This document shows, piece by piece, positions 7,593-14,523 of a stretch of 15,262 nucleotides of DNA. Made by a program: the position numbers and the translations under genes. The DNA comes from Pseudomonadota bacterium. GTDB lineage: Bacteria; Pseudomonadota; Alphaproteobacteria; Acetobacterales; Acetobacteraceae. The stretch spans positions 1-15,262 of the forward strand of contig JAJZVS010000034.1 in NCBI GenBank assembly GCA_021845555.1, written 5' to 3'. The notes under the pieces are model-generated. The model made no database searches. It saw only the letters and a program-made list of their open reading frames with translations, and was not told the DNA's origin. The number at the start of each line of letters is the position of its first letter. Positions within the stretch are counted from its first letter, which is position 1.

Positions 7593-8552
7593 GTGGAGTT
7601 CGGCATCCATATCGGCGCACGCGGCTGCCTGGCCGAGCCGGCCAATCTGGTGGCCTGCGCGCAAGCGGCGGAGGCGCTGGGCTTCGACGTGATCGGCATC
7701 CCCGACCGGCTGGTGCTGCCCCGCGCCGTCGCGACCCGCTATCCCTATACCGAGGACGGCGTCTGGGTCGGCGCCCAGACCGGGGAATGCCTCGATGTGC
7801 TGGGTGCGCTCTGTTTCCTGGCCGGGCTGACCAAGCGGGTGCGGCTGCTGCCCTCGGTGCTCGTGGTGCCGTACCGCCCGGCGGTGGTGACGGCGAAGAT
7901 GCTGGCCACGGTCGATGTGCTCTCGGGCGGGCGGCTGATCGCCGGGGTTGGCGTGGGCTGGATGGCGGAGGAGTTCCCCCCGCTCGGCGCGCCGCCGTTC
8001 AACCGCCGCGGCGCGGTGACGGACGAATACCTCGCCGCCTGCCGCGCGCTGTGGGAGGAGGAGGCGCCGTCCGCCGCCGGCGCGCATGTCGCGTTCCAGG
8101 AGCTGATGTTCCGTCCGAAACCGGTGCAGGCGCGGGTGCCGGTCTGGGTGGGCGGGGAAAGCGCCGCGGCGCTGCGGCGGACCGTGCGGTTCGGCGATGC
8201 CTGGTATCCGGCCTCCCACAACCAGGAAACCCCGTTCGATACGCCGGCGCGGCTGGCCGCCGGCATGGCCGGACTGGCCCGCGCGGCGGAGGCGCAAGGG
8301 CGCGATCCCGCTGGCATCGATACCGCGCTGCTGTGGTTCAAGCCGGTCGAGTGGACCGCGCAGGCGGGGGCCGACGGCGCGCGCCGTCCCTTCACCGGCA
8401 CCGGCGCGCAACTGGCCGAGGACGCCGCCGCCTTCGCCGCGACCGGGGCGAAGCACCTGATCGTGGTGTTGCAGGCGCCGACGATCGAGGCGACTCTGGA
8501 GCGCCTGCACCGCTTCGCCGACGACGTGATCCGCCCGCTGCGGCGGGGCTGA
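7593..8552 (+). CDS. LLM-class F420-dependent-type oxidoreductase, TIGR03619-like, upstream of fbiC
   Basis: This 319-residue LLM protein is a clear paralogue of the divergent 317-residue one. Shared positions include AEALGFDVIGIPDRLVLP (ditto AEMLGFDYVTVSDHIIIP), TRYPYTEDG, VVPYRPAVVTAKMLATVDVL, RPKPVQ and VWVGGESAAALRRT. The GTG at 7593 is chosen because the family's opening beta strand (EFGIHIG) starts right there and GGGGGAACGGGAAC lies just upstream; the in-phase TTG at 7527 would put non-family residues in front. It probably uses reduced F420, inferred from family and from fbiC 142 nt downstream on the same strand. The gap to fbiC is filled almost entirely by a long hairpin. Confidence 0.9.
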   Translation: MEFGIHIGARGCLAEPANLVACAQAAEALGFDVIGIPDRLVLPRAVATRYPYTEDGVWVGAQTGECLDVLGALCFLAGLTKRVRLLPSVLVVPYRPAVVTAKMLATVDVLSGGRLIAGVGVGWMAEEFPPLGAPPFNRRGAVTDEYLAACRALWEEEAPSAAGAHVAFQELMFRPKPVQARVPVWVGGESAAALRRTVRFGDAWYPASHNQETPFDTPARLAAGMAGLARAAEAQGRDPAGIDTALLWFKPVEWTAQAGADGARRPFTGTGAQLAEDAAAFAATGAKHLIVVLQAPTIEATLERLHRFADDVIRPLRRG

Positions 8553-8560
8553 TGCGAACC

Positions 8561-8672
8561 GGCGCTTGCGTGTCTCCTCCCCCCGGCCCCTTCCCGCAAG
8601 GGGAGGGGGAGTCGCGCCGGACTCCCCCTCCCCTTGCGGGAGGGGGCCGGGGGGAGGGGACACGCAAGCGCC
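8561..8672 (+). repeat. 53-bp-arm inverted repeat (long hairpin) between the LLM gene and fbiC
   Basis: The arms 8561-8613 and 8620-8672 flank a 6-nt GCGCCG loop and pair over 53 positions with two exceptions. Both exceptions are T opposite G on the plus strand, i.e. U-G wobbles in the plus-strand RNA but A-C mismatches in the minus-strand RNA. The core (CTCCCCCTCCCCTTGCGGGA) resembles dispersed purine/pyrimidine-rich palindromic repeats found between genes in many GC-rich proteobacteria. It begins 8 nt after the LLM stop and ends 22 nt before the fbiC ATG. It has no T-tract, so strong termination is doubtful; a transcript-stability or processing structure or a mobile REP-like element is more likely. 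Confidence 0.9.
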
Positions 8673-8694
8673 GATCGATCCCGAGAAGGACGCC

Positions 8695-11055
8695 ATGACC
8701 GACCACGACCTCGCCGCCGACCTGCTGGGCGCTCCGCCGGAGGCGCTGCTCGCCCGTGCCGCCGCGCGGCGCGACGCGGCGCATGGCCGCGTCATCTCCT
8801 ATTCGCGCAAGGTGTTCATTCCGCTCACGCAGTTGTGCCGGGACGTGTGCCACTACTGCACCTTCGCCCATGCGCCGCGCTCCGGGCAGCCGGCGTATCT
8901 CTCGCCCGAACAGGTGCTGGCGATCGCGCGGGCCGGCGCGCAGGCGGGCTGCACCGAGGCGCTGTTCACCCTGGGCGACAAGCCCGAACGCCGCTACCGC
9001 GCGGCGCGGGAAGCGCTGGCGGCGCTCGGCTACCCCAGCACGATCGCCTATCTCGCGGCGATGTGCGCGCTGGTGTTCAAGGAAACCGGCCTGTTTCCGC
9101 ATGTGAACCCCGGCGTGATGGACGCGGGTGAAATCGCCGCCCTGCGCGCCGTCTCGGTCAGCCAGGGCGTGATGCTGGAATCCGTCTCCGCGCGGCTCTG
9201 CGCGCGCGGCGGGCCGCATTATGGCTCCCCCGACAAGCGCCCGGAGCGGCGGCTGGAAACGATCCGCCTGGCGGGCGAGGCGTCCGTTCCCTTCACCACC
9301 GGCATCCTGATCGGCATCGGCGAGACGCGCGCCGAACGGATCGACGCGCTGGGGGCCATCCGCGACCTGCACGCGGCGCACGGGCATATCCAGGAAGTGA
9401 TCGTGCAGAACTTCCGCGCCAAGTCCGACACGAAGATGGCGCAGGCGGCGGAACCCGATCTGGAGGATCTGCTCTGGAGCATCGCCGCCGCGCGGCTGAT
9501 CCTGCCCGAGGACGTGCATGTGCAGGCGCCGCCCAATCTTTCGCCCGGCGTCTATCCGCGGCTGATCGCGGCGGGCATCGACGATTGGGGCGGCGTCTCC
9601 CCGGTCACACCCGATCATGTGAACCCCGAGGCGCCCTGGCCGGCGATCGAAGCCCTGGCCGAGGGCAGCGCCGCCGCCGGCAAGATCCTGGTGCCGCGCC
9701 TGCCGGTCTATCCAGCCTTCGCCTTCGCCGCCGACCGCTGGTGCGCCCCAGCGCTTGCCGCCGCGGTCCGCCGGGGGATCGATGCCGACGGCTGGGCGCG
9801 GGAGGACGATTGGTCGCCGGGTAAACTGATTGCCCCGCGCCTGCCGGCCCCGCGCCTTGCCGCGGTCGATCCGGAGCTCCGCCGCGCGGTGGCGCGCGCC
9901 TGTGCCGGCGAGCGGCTGGAGGAAGCGGCGATCGTGCGCCTGTTCGCCGCGCGCGATGCCGATTACGCCTATGTCACCGCGGCGGCCGACGCGCTGCGGC
10001 GGGAGGTATCCGGGGAGACGGTGCGCTACGTCGTCAACCGCAACATCAACTACACCAACATCTGCTATTATCATTGCAAGTTCTGCGCCTTCTCCAAGGG
10101 CAAGACGCACGAGGCCCTGCGCGGCGCGCCCTACGACCTCGACATGGCGGAGATCGTCCGCCGCGCGGTGGAAGCCTGGGACCGCGGCGCCACCGAGGTC
10201 TGCCTGCAAGGCGGCATCCACCCGGACTATACCGGCGCCACCTATCTGGCGATCTGCCGCGCCATCAAGCAGGCGTTGCCGGGGATGCACGTGCATGCGT
10301 TCTCGCCGCTGGAAGTGACGCAAGGGGCGGCGACGCTGGGGATTCCGGTGCCGGAGTTCCTGGCGCAACTGAAGGCGGCCGGCCTCGGCACCTTGCCGGG
10401 CACGGCGGCGGAAATCCTCGACGATCCGGTGCGCGCGGTGATTTCCCCCGACAAGATCATGACGCGGCAGTGGCTGGACGTGGTGCAGGCGGCGCACCGG
10501 CTGGGGCTGCGCACCACCGCCACCATCATGTACGGGCATGTCGAACGCCCGGAGTCGTGGGCGCGCCATCTGCTGGCGCTGCGCGACGCCCAGGCGGAGA
10601 CCGGGGGCTTCACCGAGTTCGTGCCGTTGCCGTTCGTGCATATGGAAGCGCCGATGTATCTGCGTGGTCTGGCGCGCAAGGGGCCGACGTTCCGCGAAGC
10701 GGTGCTGATGCACGCGGTCTCCCGCCTGGTGCTGCATCCGCTGATCCCGAACATCCAGACCTCGTGGGTGAAGATGGGGCCGGAGGGGGTGGCGGCCTGC
10801 TTGCAGGCCGGCGCCAACGACCTCGGCGGGACGCTGATGAACGAAAGCATCTCGCGCGCGGCCGGCACCGAGCACGGGCAGGAGTTTCCGCCCGAGGCGA
10901 TGGAAGGGCTGATCCGCGGAATCGGGCGGGCGCCGGCGCAGCGGAGCACGCTGTATGGGCCGATCGGCAACGAACGCCGGGCGCGCTCGTTCGGGGCGGC
11001 GGAACTGGCGCCGGTGGTGCAGACGCCGCCGCGGAAGGTGCTGGCGGCCGAGTAG
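8695..11055 (+). CDS. fbiC: FO synthase FbiC (fused CofG-CofH radical-SAM enzyme)
   Basis: This 786-residue two-domain radical-SAM enzyme makes FO (7,8-didemethyl-8-hydroxy-5-deazariboflavin) from tyrosine and 5-amino-6-ribitylaminouracil, the chromophore of coenzyme F420. The N-terminal half is CofG-like: a CX3CX2C cluster motif (C48, C52, C55 in CRDVCHYCTF), then ALFTLGDKPE and FTTGILIGIGE. The C-terminal half is CofH-like: a second CX3CX2C at C457, C461 and C464 (NICYYHCKFCAF), then EVCLQGGIHPDY and TATIMYGHVE, ending in VVQTPPRKV. Both clusters are intact, so both half-reactions should run. The ATG at 8695 has GAGAAGGA just upstream. Upstream in-phase codons lie within the hairpin and do not look like protein. 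The rest of the F420 pathway (cofC, cofD, cofE) is outside the window. Fused FbiC is usual in actinobacteria, and alphaproteobacterial copies are generally thought to be acquired. Confidence 0.97.
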   Translation: MTDHDLAADLLGAPPEALLARAAARRDAAHGRVISYSRKVFIPLTQLCRDVCHYCTFAHAPRSGQPAYLSPEQVLAIARAGAQAGCTEALFTLGDKPERRYRAAREALAALGYPSTIAYLAAMCALVFKETGLFPHVNPGVMDAGEIAALRAVSVSQGVMLESVSARLCARGGPHYGSPDKRPERRLETIRLAGEASVPFTTGILIGIGETRAERIDALGAIRDLHAAHGHIQEVIVQNFRAKSDTKMAQAAEPDLEDLLWSIAAARLILPEDVHVQAPPNLSPGVYPRLIAAGIDDWGGVSPVTPDHVNPEAPWPAIEALAEGSAAAGKILVPRLPVYPAFAFAADRWCAPALAAAVRRGIDADGWAREDDWSPGKLIAPRLPAPRLAAVDPELRRAVARACAGERLEEAAIVRLFAARDADYAYVTAAADALRREVSGETVRYVVNRNINYTNICYYHCKFCAFSKGKTHEALRGAPYDLDMAEIVRRAVEAWDRGATEVCLQGGIHPDYTGATYLAICRAIKQALPGMHVHAFSPLEVTQGAATLGIPVPEFLAQLKAAGLGTLPGTAAEILDDPVRAVISPDKIMTRQWLDVVQAAHRLGLRTTATIMYGHVERPESWARHLLALRDAQAETGGFTEFVPLPFVHMEAPMYLRGLARKGPTFREAVLMHAVSRLVLHPLIPNIQTSWVKMGPEGVAACLQAGANDLGGTLMNESISRAAGTEHGQEFPPEAMEGLIRGIGRAPAQRSTLYGPIGNERRARSFGAAELAPVVQTPPRKVLAAE

Positions 11056-11065
11056 GGGAGGGGAT

Positions 11066-11089
11066 CGCCGGTTGCCCGCGCAGCCGGCG
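11066..11089. terminator. Possible weak bidirectional terminator hairpin
   Basis: In the 45-nt gap between the convergent fbiC and moaE stops, CGCCGG (11066-11071) can pair with CCGGCG (11084-11089) around 12 nt. The stem is short and no T-run follows on either strand, so this is suggestive only by position. Confidence 0.2.
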
Positions 11090-11100
11090 TGCCCCCGCGA

Positions 11101-11583
11101 TCAGCCGGGACGCCCGCCTGCCGCCGCCTCCGTCCAGCGGTCCGCCGCAGCCGCGTCCGTCTCCCGCGCCGCCACCCAGGCGGCGGCGCCGTCGGCGAAT
11201 TCCTCGCGCTTCCAGAACGGGGCCTTCGTCTTCAGCCAGTCGATCAGGAACGCGGTCGCCTCCAGCGCGTCGGCGCGGTGCGCCGAGGCCGCGGCCACCA
11301 GCACGATGTTCGCCCCCGGTTCCAGCCGCCCGACGCGGTGGATGACCGTGCAGCCCAGCAGCGCCCACCGGCGCCCGGCCTCGGCGACGATCTGGCCGAG
11401 CGCGCGTTCGGTCATTGCCGGGTAATGCTCCAGCACCAGTGCCGCCAGCGCGCGTCCGCCCACGTCGCCCCGGACCGTGCCGACGAAGCAGCCGATCCCG
11501 CCCACGTCCGTCCGCCCGGCGGCGAGTGCCGCGAGTTCGGCGCCGGCGTCGAAATCCTCGGTCTGCACCCGGATGCGCGCCAT
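11101..11583 (-). CDS. moaE: Molybdopterin synthase catalytic subunit MoaE
   Basis: This 160-residue protein is the large subunit of molybdopterin synthase, which adds two sulfurs carried on MoaD to cyclic pyranopterin monophosphate. Motifs in order are GCFVGTVRGD (31-40), the E-x-Y block LEHYPAMTERAL (51-62), the HRVG loop (82-85), and the active-site stretch WLKTKAPFWKREEF (116-129). The last has lysines K118, K120 and K125 at the places where the family's catalytic lysines lie. The ATG (complement of 11581-11583) is 11 nt after the moaD stop, so the two are surely co-transcribed. The C-terminal tail is alanine-rich and slightly long. Confidence 0.94.
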   Translation of the reverse strand: MARIRVQTEDFDAGAELAALAAGRTDVGGIGCFVGTVRGDVGGRALAALVLEHYPAMTERALGQIVAEAGRRWALLGCTVIHRVGRLEPGANIVLVAAASAHRADALEATAFLIDWLKTKAPFWKREEFADGAAAWVAARETDAAAADRWTEAAAGGRPG

Positions 11584-11594
11584 TGCCCGCGCCC

Positions 11595-11864
11595 TCAGCC
11601 GCCGGTCACGGGGGGGAAGAACGCCACCTCGTCGCCCGGATGCACCGCGGTGGCGGGATCGGCGAACTCCTGGTTCACCGCGCAGCGCACCGTGGCGCGA
11701 TGGGCGAAGGCCGCGGCGTGGCCGGGGCCGCGGGCCGCCAGCCAGTCGATCAGCGCCGCCACGCTCGCGACCCCGGGTGGCGGGCGCACGCGCTCCTCGG
11801 CCATGCCGGTGCGCTCGCGCAGCCAGGCGAAATAGAGCACGTGCAAGGGGGCGGACTCGGACAT
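11595..11864 (-). CDS. moaD: Molybdopterin synthase sulfur-carrier subunit MoaD
   Basis: This 89-residue ubiquitin-like protein ends in the Gly-Gly tail (FFPPVTGG) that is adenylated and thiocarboxylated to donate sulfur in the MoaE active site. Typical positions include VLYFAWLRERTG near the N terminus, then VNQEFADP and HPGDEVAFFPPVTGG. The ATG (complement of 11862-11864) lies 5 nt after the stop of the upstream lipoprotein gene and the stop lies 11 nt before moaE. The order lipoprotein-moaD-moaE is therefore one transcript. The sulfur-loading enzyme (MoeB) is not in the window. Confidence 0.92.
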   Translation of the reverse strand: MSESAPLHVLYFAWLRERTGMAEERVRPPPGVASVAALIDWLAARGPGHAAAFAHRATVRCAVNQEFADPATAVHPGDEVAFFPPVTGG

Positions 11865-11869
11865 GACCC

Positions 11870-12448
11870 CTATTTAGGCGTCGGCACGGTTTCCACACTC
11901 CCGTCGGCGCGGATGATCGTGCTGGTGCCGTTGCCGTTCGGCACCATCACCCCGGTGGTGCCGTTCGGCAGGGTGACGGTGCTGTACGACCCGGTGCCGC
12001 CGCTCGGCACCGCCTGGCCTTCCCGTGTCGGGATCGTGGTGGCGGATGAGGGTGGGCCAGAGGGGGAGCGGGAGGGGGAGGGGATACCGGTTTCCGTCTT
12101 CGGCACCGGTGGCACGCGCGGCACTGCCGGCACCGGCGGCAGCTCGGAAGGCGGGGTGGAACTGCCGCGCGGCAGCGGCGGCGGTGCCGGCTGGTTGGGC
12201 AGCTCCATCTGCTGCTGTTCCAGCGTTTCCAGCGTCGGCTGCGCCTTGATCGGTCCCGGCCAGACATTGCCTGGCGTGGGGCGCAGCGGCTCTGTCGTGG
12301 AGGCGTGTCCCTGTACCCGCGCCATTGTCTCGCTGGCGCCCGTCGGGGCGTACGGGTCGCTGCCGGACACGAACGGCAGGTGGGCCGGGGAGGCAGCACC
12401 GCAGCCGGCGAGGCCGAGGCAAAGACCGAGCAGGGCGAGGCGCCGCAT
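11870..12448 (-). CDS. Proline-rich putative lipoprotein within the molybdenum-cofactor gene run
   Basis: This 192-residue protein starts with a lipoprotein signal: MRRLALLGLCLGLAGCGAAS, with the lipobox LAGC giving a lipidated cysteine near residue 17. The rest is low-complexity and rich in proline and serine (roughly residues 95-145), ending in a small glycine/asparagine-rich part, PNGTTGVMVPNGNGTSTII. It should be exported and anchored to a membrane facing the periplasm; no enzymatic motif is visible and I do not recognise the family. The ATG at 12448 fits the signal peptide better than upstream in-phase starts, which would add a charged stretch. It sits 89 nt after mobB and 5 nt before moaD on the same strand, but nothing ties it functionally to Moco. 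Confidence 0.75.
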   Translation of the reverse strand: MRRLALLGLCLGLAGCGAASPAHLPFVSGSDPYAPTGASETMARVQGHASTTEPLRPTPGNVWPGPIKAQPTLETLEQQQMELPNQPAPPPLPRGSSTPPSELPPVPAVPRVPPVPKTETGIPSPSRSPSGPPSSATTIPTREGQAVPSGGTGSYSTVTLPNGTTGVMVPNGNGTSTIIRADGSVETVPTPK

Positions 12449-12537
12449 GGGGGGACTCCAGGACAGTCGAGGACGGCAGGCACTGCCGGGCCGGGTCGGA
12501 CGCCCGGACCGAAGGCACTTTGCCGGCTGCGCGCGCG

Positions 12538-13098
12538 TCACTCAAGGACCGAAGCGGCACCCGGCACCAACACGCCGGAGGAATCGAGCCGTCCCCCTGG
12601 CGCCGCCAGCATCCACGCCGCCACCGCGGCGGGATCGTCGAGGCCCAGCAGGGCAGGCGCGGCTTGCCCGGCGGGCGGCCGCAGCTTGCCGGGCGCGTCG
12701 GTGGCGACCGCGAGTATCCCCGCTTCGTCCGGCCAGATCGGCGGCTTGCCGAGCGCGGGGCGCCAGACCTCCAGCTTCGGGAACGGATAGGTCTTGAAGC
12801 CTTCCACCAGCACGAGATCGACCGGCGTCAGGCGGCCGAGCAAGGCCGACAGCGGCGGCATCGCCTCGCCCGCCTCGTGCAGCAGCGCCCAGCGTCCGCC
12901 GGAGACGACCATCACCTCCCGCGCGCCGGCGGCGCGGTGGCGGTAGCTGTCCTTCCCGGGCCGGTCCATGTCGAAGCCGTGATGCGCGTGCTTCACGGTG
13001 GAGACGCTGATCCCGGTGGCGCGCAGCAGCGGCAGCACACGCTCGATCAACGTGGTCTTGCCGCTGCCGGACCAGCCGACCACGCCGAGCACTTTCAC
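12538..13098 (-). CDS. mobB: Molybdopterin-guanine dinucleotide biosynthesis adaptor MobB
   Basis: This 186-residue P-loop GTP-binding protein matches MobB, which assists MobA in attaching a nucleotide to molybdopterin to give the dinucleotide cofactor used by DMSO-reductase-type enzymes. The Walker A is GWSGSGKTT (8-16). The family block VKHAHHGFDMDRPGKDSYRH follows at about 35-54. The VEGFK signature lies at 98-102. Its ATG (complement of 13096-13098) is in frame with the opening strand of the fold. Downstream lie the lipoprotein and moaD/moaE; moeA, often next to mobB, is about 1.4 kb upstream with unrelated genes between. mobA is not in the window. Confidence 0.94.
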   Translation of the reverse strand: MKVLGVVGWSGSGKTTLIERVLPLLRATGISVSTVKHAHHGFDMDRPGKDSYRHRAAGAREVMVVSGGRWALLHEAGEAMPPLSALLGRLTPVDLVLVEGFKTYPFPKLEVWRPALGKPPIWPDEAGILAVATDAPGKLRPPAGQAAPALLGLDDPAAVAAWMLAAPGGRLDSSGVLVPGAASVLE

Positions 13099-13152
13099 CC
13101 TGTCATCCTTCGTGCCGCCGCCTTGCCGAACGTCGCGCAGCGGACGGCGTTG

Positions 13153-13662
13153 TTACGCCGCGGCTGGCTCCACCGCCTCGTACGGCAGGCGGCGCACCTT
13201 ATCCATGTTCTGCCCTTCGATGCGCAGCAACACGGTGGAGGCGTCGCGGCGCGGCGAGTGCAGGTCGCCTTCGTTGTACAGATGGGCCATGCCGGGGGTC
13301 AGCGCGTAGTCGCGCTTCCGCCGCGCCTTGCCGGGCGCGGTCTCGGTCGGGCGGGCCAGACACTCCCAGTCGGTCATGATCGTCTCGCCGCTCGCCTGGC
13401 CATAGATCGCCCAGGACGGACCATGATCGTGCGGCTTGGAGTTCTTCGCGCCCTGATACGCATGCGCCAGCACCGTGAAGCCGAGCGTCGGGTCTTCGTA
13501 CAGGATCTTCCGCTCCGGTCCGTCCGCGCGCAGGTTGGCGGCGACGAACGCCGGGTCGCGCAGCGCCTGCTGCACCAGGGCGCAGACGCGCTGGCGCCCG
13601 GCGGGCCCAGGCTCGGCGGCGAGCAGGCGGTGCGCTTCGGCGGTGAAGTCTTCGAGTTTCAT
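13153..13662 (-). CDS. Small cupin protein, cysteine-dioxygenase-like
   Basis: This 169-residue protein looks like a cupin (double-stranded beta helix). The first motif is H78-D-H80 in SKPHDHGPSWAIYGQ, and a third candidate metal ligand is H135 in YNEGDLHSPRR. The HxH-then-H set without the usual glutamate resembles cysteine dioxygenase-type iron enzymes, which bind iron with three histidines. The helical N-terminal part (QRVCALVQQALRDPAF) also resembles that group. The substrate is not readable; the protein could equally be a non-enzymatic cupin. It lies 43 nt after the 140-residue ORF and 54 nt before mobB, all on the minus strand. The ATG at 13662 is the only sensible start. Confidence 0.72.
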   Translation of the reverse strand: MKLEDFTAEAHRLLAAEPGPAGRQRVCALVQQALRDPAFVAANLRADGPERKILYEDPTLGFTVLAHAYQGAKNSKPHDHGPSWAIYGQASGETIMTDWECLARPTETAPGKARRKRDYALTPGMAHLYNEGDLHSPRRDASTVLLRIEGQNMDKVRRLPYEAVEPAAA

Positions 13663-13705
13663 GGCGGGGCTCCTGGGTGAGTGGGACGGTCGCCGACGGG
13701 CGGTC

Positions 13706-14128
13706 TCAGCGGCGATAAGGGTAGCAGCGTGCGCGGTCGAGCGCGATGTTGAAGTGCCGGGCCAGCGCCAGGATCGCCTCGCCCTGGGAGGGGTAGGGGT
13801 CGGCGTTGGCCGGCCCGACGACGATCGGGGTGAAGCCGGGATCGGGCCGGCCGCCGGCCGGCAGCATGGCGGTGGCCAGCCCGGCGCCGTCCATGTCGCG
13901 CAGCGTGAGGAACAACGGCATGGCTCGCTTGATATGGTCCTCCAGGCCGATCGCCTGCTCGATGAAGACAGTGGAGGCGGGCTTGAAGCTGGCGAGCGCC
14001 TGCTCGCGTTCGCGGCGGAAGTATTTCTCGACCGCGTGGCGCAGGTCGCGCGATTCCGCCGCCGCCTCGGCTTCGGTCACCAGGCGGAACCAGGTCTTGT
14101 CGTCCGGCGCGTCGCAGACGTAGTCCAT
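13706..14128 (-). CDS. Unrecognised 140-residue conserved-looking protein
   Basis: I do not recognise the family. The sequence starts MDYVCDAPDDKTWFRLVTEAE and is well-composed, with an amphipathic N-terminal half and a hydrophobic stretch PLFLTLRDM near 71-79. The end carries NIALDRARCYPYRR. No catalytic motif, signal peptide or membrane helix is evident. The ATG (complement of 14126-14128) has GGGAG about 9 nt upstream. A start 95 codons earlier in the same phase would add an arginine-rich stretch overlapping the opposite-strand GMC remnant and is unlikely. It precedes the cupin gene by 43 nt and may be cotranscribed with it. Codon composition matches the neighbours, supporting a real gene. 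Confidence 0.65.
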   Translation of the reverse strand: MDYVCDAPDDKTWFRLVTEAEAAAESRDLRHAVEKYFRREREQALASFKPASTVFIEQAIGLEDHIKRAMPLFLTLRDMDGAGLATAMLPAGGRPDPGFTPIVVGPANADPYPSQGEAILALARHFNIALDRARCYPYRR

Positions 14129-14259
14129 CGGGTTGTCTCCCCGCCGTCGCCGGCGGTCTTGGATCGCCGATCGGTCGAAGGTTAGGATGGAAGCCGGGCC
14201 GGCGCAAACCGACCGCCGCCGCGCGCCGCGATCGGCGACGGCGCGATCGAGGGGGAAAC

Positions 14260-14504
14260 GTGCATGGCAGCCGCGCAGCAGGCGGGGATGTGTTCGACGA
14301 TGTGATCGTCGGTTCCGGTGCCGCCGGAGCTGCGGTGGTGGTCGGCCAACTGCCCGTGCACCGGAGGAGCGGGCTGCGGGCCGTGGGATGCCGAATATGC
14401 CCTCGGCCAACACCTACGCTTCGACGCTGATGATCGCGGAGAAGGCGGCTGACATCATCCGTGGCCGCCCGGCGCCCGAGGCCGAGATACGCCCGGCGGC
14501 GTGA
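14260..14504 (+). pseudogene. Collapsed GMC-family flavin oxidoreductase (N and C ends only, frameshifted)
   Basis: GMC oxidoreductases (choline/glucose dehydrogenase type) are about 500-550 residues. Here a GTG at 14260, with GGGGGAA upstream, leads within ten codons into FDDVIVGSGAAGAAVV, the FAD dinucleotide motif that opens the family. About 25 codons later GLRAV, matching the run before the family's C-terminal VDASxMP motif, loses phase. In another frame the C end continues as MPNMPSANTYASTLMIAEKA (from 14388), then DIIRGR, ending at 14502-14504. The entire substrate-binding middle is missing. It is best read as a large internal deletion plus a frame change, i.e. a dead gene. Confidence 0.85.
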
Positions 14505-14523
14505 GCCGATCCGCGGCGCAATG

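Noticed and set aside
8392..10875. Very long minus-strand open frame opposite fbiC
   Set aside because: It is rich in arginine, histidine and glutamine and matches no family. The plus strand carries a complete FbiC with all motifs, and high-GC DNA keeps antisense frames open by chance.
12449..12537. Short hairpin CGGCAG/CTGCCG between mobB and the lipoprotein gene
   Set aside because: The stem is six pairs with a 3-nt loop and no T-run follows, so a terminator is not supported; chance hairpins of this size are common in such DNA.
14164..14238. 10-bp inverted repeat (TCGCCGATCG and CGATCGGCGA) in the gap between the 140-residue gene and the GMC remnant
   Set aside because: The 55-nt spacing and the GC-rich, CGATCG-containing sequence make a chance match likely, and no regulator or structure supports it.
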